A stretch of 10,764 nucleotides of DNA, from positions 1 through 10,764 of the forward strand of contig JALOMN010000029.1 of assembly GCA_025455445.1 (NCBI GenBank). The letters run 5' to 3'. Positions 6,058 to 10,764 of this stretch are shown here, in pieces. The stretch's first letter is position 1; each line of letters opens with the position of its first letter. Under the pieces are notes generated by a model. It ran no database searches and was not told the origin of the DNA. It worked only from the letters and a program-made list of their open reading frames with translations. This stretch comes from Cyclobacteriaceae bacterium. GTDB taxonomy: Bacteria; Bacteroidota; Bacteroidia; Cytophagales; Cyclobacteriaceae. The position numbers and the translations under genes were made by a program.

Positions 6058-7152
6058 TTAATCCCGGCCTCTTCTCACACCAGATGAACCGCTACTTGAG
6101 CTACCACTGCTTCTGCCACCCGAAAAGCTGCTGTTGCTTCCGCCTGATGACCAACCGGAATTACGAGACCCTGATGAGTTGAAGAATGAGTCTGAACTGC
6201 GGCTGTTAGAATTGCGAGAGCTATTATCAAACCAATTACTCTGTGAGCCTGAACGTGATGTGCCGCTTGTATTAACAGCGCCCGAATTGTTGGCGGTGTT
6301 GGTTCTCCATCCTTGCTGATAGTAACTGCCAGGTTCGTTACCCGCTGTTGTTCTGCCGCCTGAGCCGCGTACTTTTCCATTTGCATCTACTAATGTGGTA
6401 GCCGTTCCGGTAGTCGCGCGATTATTATTATACACAGGATTATTAACATCTGTGCTGCGGGAAGTTCTTCGGCCATAAGTAACAGGACGAGTATTATTAT
6501 CGATGATAATCACTGAACCGCCCGGATAGAAATTGTTAAAGCCCCATGGGTTCCAACCAAATCCACCAAATCCGTTGTTCATGCAGGTCATACAACCCAT
6601 TCCCATTCCCATATAAGGTGAACCCCACATACTTCCATAGCCAAAACTCATACCCACATTCCAGAATGAAGACCATCCTGAAGGATACATGCTTCCAAAT
6701 CCATAAGGGCTGAATGCCGAATAAGAGGGATAGAAACTGCCGTAGGGGCTTCCAAAAGTTGACATGCCATAGTTATATGGATTGCTATAAGGATTGCCAT
6801 AAAAGCTATTGGATGGAATGGCGTTGTTATAGATATTTTGATTTACTGCGGTGGGTGTGTAATCCGGAGAGAAATAAGCTACATTTTCTTCCACCCCTGA
6901 GGTGTTTACTTTGCTTTGAGAAATATATTCTGGATTTACATTGCGCGCTGAATAGCTATCGGTTGGGTTGATAGGCGTAGCCACCTGATTCATTTCTTTC
7001 TGTGCAGGTGTCATGCTAACTGGTTTTGCAGCAGCAACTCTTACCCTGTCTTTAGAATTAAAGTACATGTCGTCATACTCCACCACCTGGGCAGACACTA
7101 CCATTGTTGTTACGATGGATAGTAAAGTCAAGAAAGCGATTCTGATTTTCAT
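6058..7152 (-). CDS. Exported Gly/Ser/Asn/aromatic-rich low-complexity protein
   Basis: I do not recognise a domain. The 364-residue protein has a signal peptide (about 1-21, cut after VVSA, leaving QVVEYDDMYF). A charged, ordinary segment (about 23-60) follows. Residues about 105-212 are rich in Tyr, Phe, Trp, Gly, Pro and Met, with repeated short units such as SPYG, SMYPSGW and GMGMG, and hold the only two cysteines as CMTC (187-190). A short hydrophobic strand follows (GGSVIIIDNN, 211-220), then a basic stretch (TYGRRTSR). The last 80 residues are nearly all Ser, Gly, Asn and Arg, ending in VRRGRD. Composition suggests a disordered or surface-associated protein, perhaps in the periplasm or envelope. 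The good signal peptide, the 25-base gap to the FadL-type gene and the preserved 364-codon frame argue that it is real. Anything beyond export is inference. Confidence 0.82.
   Translation of the reverse strand: MKIRIAFLTLLSIVTTMVVSAQVVEYDDMYFNSKDRVRVAAAKPVSMTPAQKEMNQVATPINPTDSYSARNVNPEYISQSKVNTSGVEENVAYFSPDYTPTAVNQNIYNNAIPSNSFYGNPYSNPYNYGMSTFGSPYGSFYPSYSAFSPYGFGSMYPSGWSSFWNVGMSFGYGSMWGSPYMGMGMGCMTCMNNGFGGFGWNPWGFNNFYPGGSVIIIDNNTRPVTYGRRTSRSTDVNNPVYNNNRATTGTATTLVDANGKVRGSGGRTTAGNEPGSYYQQGWRTNTANNSGAVNTSGTSRSGSQSNWFDNSSRNSNSRSSDSFFNSSGSRNSGWSSGGSNSSFSGGRSSGSSSSGSSGVRRGRD
6061..6300 (-). repeat. Ser/Gly/Asn-rich low-complexity coding tract
   Basis: This stretch encodes residues 285-364 of the exported protein and is built almost entirely of Ser, Gly, Asn and Arg codons in irregular short units (SGS, SSGS, NSSG). 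It is degenerate, with no fixed nucleotide period, so it behaves as protein low complexity and not as a DNA tandem repeat. It also creates open frames in other phases that look like genes but are not. Confidence 0.7.
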
Positions 7153-7360
7153 AATTCTTTAATTTAAAATGTTAACGAACAACCCCACACTCTATTTTAT
7201 AACAAGTTTAACGTAAAAAGCGTGCATTTGATACTTTAACAGGGTTGGTAGTTATGCCAATAAGGCAATTAAAATTACTCTCAAACCAAGTCCTGAAAGG
7301 TAATCCTGCTCTATATTTGCCGGACATTACAAATTTACAAAATAATTCAGTTCATACCCG
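7153..7360. promoter_or_regulatory. Divergent intergenic region with promoters of the exported-protein gene and proS
   Basis: These 208 AT-rich bases separate two divergently transcribed genes, so both promoters should lie here. Toward proS there is an exact TAnnTTTG match (TATATTTG, 7312-7319), with the expected start near 7326 and a leader of about 35 bases. Toward the exported protein the best candidate is TAAACTTG (minus strand, 7210-7203), one mismatch from consensus. Neither has a clear TTTG at -33. I see no strong hairpin, tRNA or riboswitch. Confidence 0.45.
7312..7319 (+). promoter_or_regulatory. Candidate -7 element (TATATTTG) of proS
   Basis: The octamer matches the Bacteroidota -7 consensus TAnnTTTG exactly and sits 41 bases before the proS ATG. 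The upstream 19-25 bases hold no TTTG, so the promoter would be of the weak -33 type if real. Confidence 0.4.
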
Positions 7361-8839
7361 ATGGGAAAAGAGATTACTAGCCGCAGTGAAGATTACTCAC
7401 AATGGTACATTGACTTAATTAAAAAGGCAGATTTAGCAGAAAATTCAGATGTAAGAGGTTGTATGGTGATAAAGCCTTATGGCTATAGTATTTGGGAGAA
7501 AATGCAGCAGGCATTAGATAAGATGTTTAAAGATACTGGCCACGTAAATGCTTATTTCCCGCTTTTTGTACCTAAAAGCATGTTTGAAGCTGAGGAAAAG
7601 AATGCAGAGGGTTTTGCCAAAGAATGTGCCATTGTTACACATTATCGCCTTAAAACGGATCCGTCCGCCAAGGGTAAACTGATGGTAGATCCAGCCGCCA
7701 AACTTGAAGAAGAATTGGTAGTACGACCTACCAGTGAAGCTATTATCTGGAGTACATATAAGAAGTGGATTCAGTCTTATCGTGATTTGCCATTATTAAT
7801 CAATCAATGGGCCAACGTAGTGCGCTGGGAAATGCGCACGCGCCTATTTTTACGCACGGCTGAGTTCCTATGGCAGGAAGGCCACACGGCTCATGCCACA
7901 GCCTATGAGGCGATAAAAGAAACTGAGCAAATGCTGGATGTGTATGCAGAGTTTGCAGAAACGTTTATGGCAATGCCGGTGATCAAGGGTAAAAAATCGG
8001 AAGGAGAAAGGTTTCCGGGAGCGATTGACACTTATTGCATTGAAGCGATGATGCAAGATGGTAAAGCATTGCAGGCAGGAACTTCACATTTTCTGGGTCA
8101 GAATTTTGCAAAAGCATTTGATGTGCAATTCACCAGCAAGGAAGGTAAAATGGAATTGGTTTGGGGAACTTCGTGGGGAGTAAGCACCCGCCTGATTGGT
8201 GCATTGATTATGGCGCACTCAGATGACGATGGACTTGTGTTGCCTCCCAAACTTGCGCCCATACACGTAGTGATTGTGCCGATATTTAAAAATGAAGCGG
8301 AATTACTTAAGATTTCTGAACAAGCTGAAATTATTGCTAAAGATTTACGCCAACAGGGCTACTCGGTAAAATTCGATAATCGTGATACACACAAGCCAGG
8401 TTATAAATTTGCTGAATATGAATTGAAAGGAGTGCCCGTGCGCATTGCTATTGGACCGCGCGATCTTGAAAATAAAACGGTAGAAGTGGCACGCAGAGAT
8501 ACAAAGGAAAAGCAACTGATGAAAATGGAAGAGGTAGCTGCCAACATTCCTGCGCTGCTGGATGATATTCAAAATAATATTTATCAGAAAGCATTTAAGT
8601 TCCGCACACAGATGACTACCACAGTTGATTCATATGAAGAATTCAAAAAAGTATTAGACGAAAAAGGTGGTTTTGTGTCTGCGCATTGGGATGGAACCAG
8701 TGAAACGGAAGCAGCGATAAAAGAAGAAACTAAAGCTACTATCCGCTGCATTCCATTGGATGCTGCGGAGGAAGAAGGTACTTGTGTGTATTCCGGCAAA
8801 CCATCTTCGAAAAGAGTACTTTTTGCACGGGCATATTAA
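7361..8839 (+). CDS. proS: Prolyl-tRNA synthetase (type 3, archaeal/eukaryotic-like)
   Basis: Charges tRNA-Pro with proline in the cytoplasm. At 492 aa with no editing insertion between motifs 2 and 3, this is the short type-3 ProRS found in Bacteroidota. It is not the roughly 570-residue bacterial form. Class II signatures are in place: YFPLFVPKS (65-73), RPTSE (122-126), motif 2 from RWEMRTR to EGHTAHAT (155-180), TSHFLGQNF (241-249) and motif 3 [20 protein letters not shown] (269-288, Arg277). The anticodon-binding domain runs from about 300 to 400. The C-terminal domain ends in the conserved FARAY, with the chain-terminal Tyr492. In relatives this last domain binds zinc through WCG, CE and CxxC cysteines; here those positions read Asp444, Thr449, Cys475 and Ser478, so the zinc site appears lost. 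The gene stands alone behind its own promoter; 82 bases separate it from nfeD. Confidence 0.97.
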   Translation: MGKEITSRSEDYSQWYIDLIKKADLAENSDVRGCMVIKPYGYSIWEKMQQALDKMFKDTGHVNAYFPLFVPKSMFEAEEKNAEGFAKECAIVTHYRLKTDPSAKGKLMVDPAAKLEEELVVRPTSEAIIWSTYKKWIQSYRDLPLLINQWANVVRWEMRTRLFLRTAEFLWQEGHTAHATAYEAIKETEQMLDVYAEFAETFMAMPVIKGKKSEGERFPGAIDTYCIEAMMQDGKALQAGTSHFLGQNFAKAFDVQFTSKEGKMELVWGTSWGVSTRLIGALIMAHSDDDGLVLPPKLAPIHVVIVPIFKNEAELLKISEQAEIIAKDLRQQGYSVKFDNRDTHKPGYKFAEYELKGVPVRIAIGPRDLENKTVEVARRDTKEKQLMKMEEVAANIPALLDDIQNNIYQKAFKFRTQMTTTVDSYEEFKKVLDEKGGFVSAHWDGTSETEAAIKEETKATIRCIPLDAAEEEGTCVYSGKPSSKRVLFARAY

Positions 8840-8857
8840 AAAATAAAAATCCGAAGA

Positions 8858-8878
8858 CTAAAATTTTAGCTACCTTTA
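8858..8878 (+). promoter_or_regulatory. Candidate nfeD-floA promoter with adjoining 12-base palindrome
   Basis: A perfect palindrome, CTAAAATTTTAG (8858-8869), is followed one base later by TACCTTTA (8871-8878), one mismatch from TAnnTTTG. The expected start is near 8885, about 37 bases before the nfeD ATG. The palindrome could be an operator or the remnant of a weak proS terminator; it has no G/C-rich stem, so it would be a poor terminator. Confidence 0.3.
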
Positions 8879-8921
8879 AAAACGAATTAAATCTTAATAA
8901 TGGTATTTTATTACAGGCCAC

Positions 8922-9392
8922 ATGATTGAATGGATTACCGTACTATCACTTATTCTTTTCGGCCTGATTTTAATTGTGGTTGAAATCCTGTTTGTTCCAG
9001 GCACCACCCTTGTGGGGGTACTTGGTTTTTTATTCTTGCTTTTTGGTATTGGATACAGCTACAGTTATTTTGGATCTGAAACAGGTTGGATAACGCTGGG
9101 CGCAACGGGTGTTGCTTCTGGATTGATTTTATATTTTGCGTTTAAAGCAAATGTGTGGGGTCGATTTGCTCTCAAGTCTTCGATTACCAGCAAGGTAAAT
9201 GAAGGTGAGGTTGACTTGTTAGTGGTGGGTGAGGAAGGTACTGCCATATCTGCATTGCGCCCTGTTGGTAAAGCAGAATTGGGTAAGAGACTGTATGAAG
9301 TGAAAACGAATGGTGAGTATGTTGACAGTGGGTGCCGTGTCAGGATTACAAAAATTTTTATGAATCAAATAATCGTAGAACCAATAAATTAA
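8922..9392 (+). CDS. Short NfeD-family membrane protein
   Basis: The 156-residue protein has three membrane helices (about 5-24, 30-50 and 56-75). A C-terminal NfeD-type OB-fold follows (about 97-154), with the family pattern [19 protein letters not shown] (103-121), [11 protein letters not shown] (130-140) and a closing IIVEPI. The long-form ClpP-like protease domain of other NfeD proteins is absent. NfeD proteins are usually encoded beside flotillin/stomatin partners and are thought to act with them in membrane microdomains; the exact role is not settled. That partner, floA, starts four bases downstream, so the pair is clearly one operon. The start is an unambiguous ATG, preceded by an A/T-rich stretch without a good Shine-Dalgarno sequence, as is usual in this phylum. 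Confidence 0.9.
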   Translation: MIEWITVLSLILFGLILIVVEILFVPGTTLVGVLGFLFLLFGIGYSYSYFGSETGWITLGATGVASGLILYFAFKANVWGRFALKSSITSKVNEGEVDLLVVGEEGTAISALRPVGKAELGKRLYEVKTNGEYVDSGCRVRITKIFMNQIIVEPIN

Positions 9393-9396
9393 AATT

Positions 9397-10380
9397 ATGG
9401 AAGGATTAGTGTTAATATTTTTCGTTTTCATCGCAGTAATAGTCTTTTTTCTATTCATGTATTTTGTGCCAGTTGGTCTCTGGATCAACGCCATCTTTGC
9501 CAGTGTAAGAGTGACCCTTGGCTCTTTAATAGGGATGAGGCTTAGAAAGGTACCACCCGGCATTATTGTAAACTCTTTGATTACAGCAAACAAAGCCGGA
9601 TTGAAAGTAACCACGAATGAACTTGAAACACACTACATGGCAGGAGGTAATGTGCCTAATGTAATTCGTGCATTGATTTCTGCAGAAAAAGCAAATATTA
9701 ATCTTGATTTCAAGCAAGCCACTGCCATTGACCTTGCCGGTCGTGATGTGTTTGAAGCTGTGCAGATATCCGTTAATCCAAAAGTGATTACCACACCAAA
9801 AGTAGCAGCTGTAGCCGCAGATGGAATTCAGTTGATAGCAATTGCACGTGTTACGGTGCGAGCCAGCATCCAACAACTTGTGGGTGGTGCCGGTGAAGAT
9901 ACAATTCTTGCTCGTGTGGGTGAGGGTATTGTTACCTCTATAGGCTCAGCGCAATCACATAAAGAAGTACTTGCTAACCCTGATAAAATTTCAAAACTTG
10001 TATTGTCGCGCGGTTTGGATGCAGGCACAGCGTTTGAAATTCTCTCTATTGATATTGCCGATGTAGATGTAGGCGCAAACATTGGTGCAAAACTTCAAAC
10101 CGATCAGGCAGCAGCAGATTTAAAGGTAGCAGAAGCACGCGCAGAGGAGCGCAGAGCGATGGCCGTAGCGTTAGAGCAGGAGATGATTGCAAAAGCACAG
10201 GAAGCTCGTGCGAATGTTATTCAGGCTGAAGCAGAAATTCCTAAGGCAATTGCCGCAGCTTTTATTAGTGGAAATCTGGGTGTGATGGATTATTATAAGA
10301 TGCAGAATGTGCAGGCTGACACGGAAATGCGTCAGTCTATATCGGGCACTGGTAAAAATTCACCGCAAAGCCCATCCTAA
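9397..10380 (+). CDS. floA: Flotillin-like protein FloA
   Basis: This bacterial flotillin is expected to form oligomers in the inner membrane and organise functional membrane microdomains; in Bacillus subtilis FloA affects membrane fluidity and the assembly of membrane complexes. The N-terminal hydrophobic segment (about 4-28) anchors the protein. The SPFH/FloA core (about 55-220) contains the highly conserved [14 protein letters not shown] (77-90), [14 protein letters not shown] (110-123) and [17 protein letters not shown] (163-179). A long Ala/Glu-rich coiled coil (about 232-283, [19 protein letters not shown]) follows, then GNLGVMDYY (292-300). Its length (327 aa) is typical. The tail after residue 316 is Ser/Pro/Asn-rich and unconserved. 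It is the second gene of the nfeD-floA unit and ends 15 bases before the terminator hairpin. Confidence 0.96.
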   Translation: MEGLVLIFFVFIAVIVFFLFMYFVPVGLWINAIFASVRVTLGSLIGMRLRKVPPGIIVNSLITANKAGLKVTTNELETHYMAGGNVPNVIRALISAEKANINLDFKQATAIDLAGRDVFEAVQISVNPKVITTPKVAAVAADGIQLIAIARVTVRASIQQLVGGAGEDTILARVGEGIVTSIGSAQSHKEVLANPDKISKLVLSRGLDAGTAFEILSIDIADVDVGANIGAKLQTDQAAADLKVAEARAEERRAMAVALEQEMIAKAQEARANVIQAEAEIPKAIAAAFISGNLGVMDYYKMQNVQADTEMRQSISGTGKNSPQSPS

Positions 10381-10395
10381 TAATTTGTTAATCGA

Positions 10396-10431
10396 AAAAT
10401 AAAAACGGGCCGAAAGGCCCGTTTTTATTTT
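10396..10431. terminator. Bidirectional intrinsic terminator
   Basis: A 16-base-pair stem (10396-10411 with 10416-10431) closes on a GAAA loop. The inner six pairs are G/C (CGGGCC with GGCCCG) and the outer ten are A/T, giving a T-rich tract on the 3' side of either strand. It can therefore stop floA transcription rightward and the converging WG-repeat gene leftward. The stop codon of the WG-repeat gene (10425-10427) lies within the right arm. Confidence 0.93.
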
Positions 10432-10764
10432 AGTTCAAGAGTTTTCCAGTCAGACTTTTTAAATGCTATAAACTGATTGCGATTTTTATTGAAAGTCAGG
10501 TAATCATAAACCAATGGAATGACACTAAATCCGTTTGTGGTGATAACACCGTATTTGCCTGAGCTATTGGCAATCACAAGCGTGTTATCAAGAAGTTGCA
10601 AATGTTCAAATCGCGGATCGATTAAGATGATACCTTTTTCATCGGCTAATCCGCTTTTGCCATTGGCATACAACATGAATTTTTTATCCTCAAGATAGGC
10701 GATAGAGTCATATTGAAACTTTAACACAGGGCTGCCTCTTTTATCGATCACTCCGGCTTTACCA
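10425..10764 (-). CDS. WG-repeat protein, partial (N-terminal part beyond the right edge)
   Basis: Reading leftward from the window edge to a TAA at 10427-10425 gives about 113 residues with no start, so the N-terminus is outside the window. Three successive WG-type repeats can be seen, each beginning GK(A/S/Y)G: GKAGVIDKRG, GKSGLADEKG and GKYGVITTNG. Each is followed by a strand ending in (P)xFxYDxI- or YDYL-like sequence, about 33-36 residues per unit. The chain ends FKKSDWKTLELK. WG (KWG) repeats occur in exported or surface proteins of Bacteroidota and are presumed to mediate binding, with no defined reaction. The gene converges on floA and shares its terminator. A GTG at 10751 is an internal Val codon, not a start, because the reading frame continues upstream into the repeat. 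Confidence 0.85.
   Translation of the reverse strand, partial: GKAGVIDKRGSPVLKFQYDSIAYLEDKKFMLYANGKSGLADEKGIILIDPRFEHLQLLDNTLVIANSSGKYGVITTNGFSVIPLVYDYLTFNKNRNQFIAFKKSDWKTLELK

Noticed and set aside
6075..6386. A 103-residue leftward open frame within the Ser/Gly-rich gene
   Set aside because: It is an alternate frame of low-complexity codons, fully inside the signal-peptide-bearing gene, and has no recognisable sequence.
7153..7360. Possible riboswitch or T-box leader before proS
   Set aside because: I see no stable hairpin, no T-box sequence and a predicted leader of only about 35 bases; the region is simple A/T-rich DNA.
9526..10082. Leftward open frames across floA
   Set aside because: They are antisense to the highly conserved FloA protein and carry no family motifs; the Cys/Tyr/Asn-rich content is a codon artefact.
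10425..10751. Treating the WG-repeat frame as a complete 108-residue gene starting at 10751
   Set aside because: The frame stays open to the window edge and the upstream codons complete a WG repeat (GKAGVID), so the gene is truncated by the window.

Overview
The window is an ordinary-looking, gene-dense chromosomal segment from a member of the Bacteroidota, most likely a Cytophagales-type genome. Four things support this: the folP-cdaA pairing, the DUF1599/DoxX-like gene pair, OmpP1/FadL beside a type-3 ProRS, and start regions that lack Shine-Dalgarno sequences and carry TAnnTTTG-type promoter elements. I see no phage, transposon, CRISPR or RNA gene, and no gene-free stretch over 300 bases.

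Left part (1-2322, minus strand): folP (dihydropteroate synthase), cdaA (membrane diadenylate cyclase making c-di-AMP) and the 5' part of a secreted WD40-repeat protein run leftward. The gaps are about 50 and 27 bases, so they could be one transcript. A second promoter-like element sits right at the cdaA start. Middle-left (2329-4479, plus strand): a duplicated DUF1599 protein, a DoxX/MauE-like membrane protein with a thioredoxin-like tail, and aroK (shikimate kinase) overlap by 8 and 4 bases and look like one translationally coupled operon. Its first gene starts only 6 bases from the folP start on the other strand, so each gene's promoter must lie inside the other's coding sequence. The shikimate and folate pathways meet here: AroK feeds chorismate, hence p-aminobenzoate, and FolP consumes p-aminobenzoate.

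Centre (4476-7152, minus strand): an exported low-complexity Gly/Ser/Asn/aromatic-rich protein is followed by an OmpP1/FadL-type outer-membrane barrel. The barrel gene's stop codon overlaps the aroK stop codon. Centre-right (7361-10380, plus strand): proS stands alone behind a promoter-like TATATTTG. An nfeD-floA pair follows, encoding an NfeD-type membrane protein and a bacterial flotillin. A strong symmetric hairpin terminator at 10396-10431 closes this unit and also serves the converging WG-repeat gene that runs off the right edge.

Most genes belong to known families. The least explained are the duplicated DUF1599 protein with its DoxX-thioredoxin-like partner, and the exported Gly/Met/aromatic-rich protein with a lone CxxC. 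I did not find convincing evidence of a wholly new multi-gene system.
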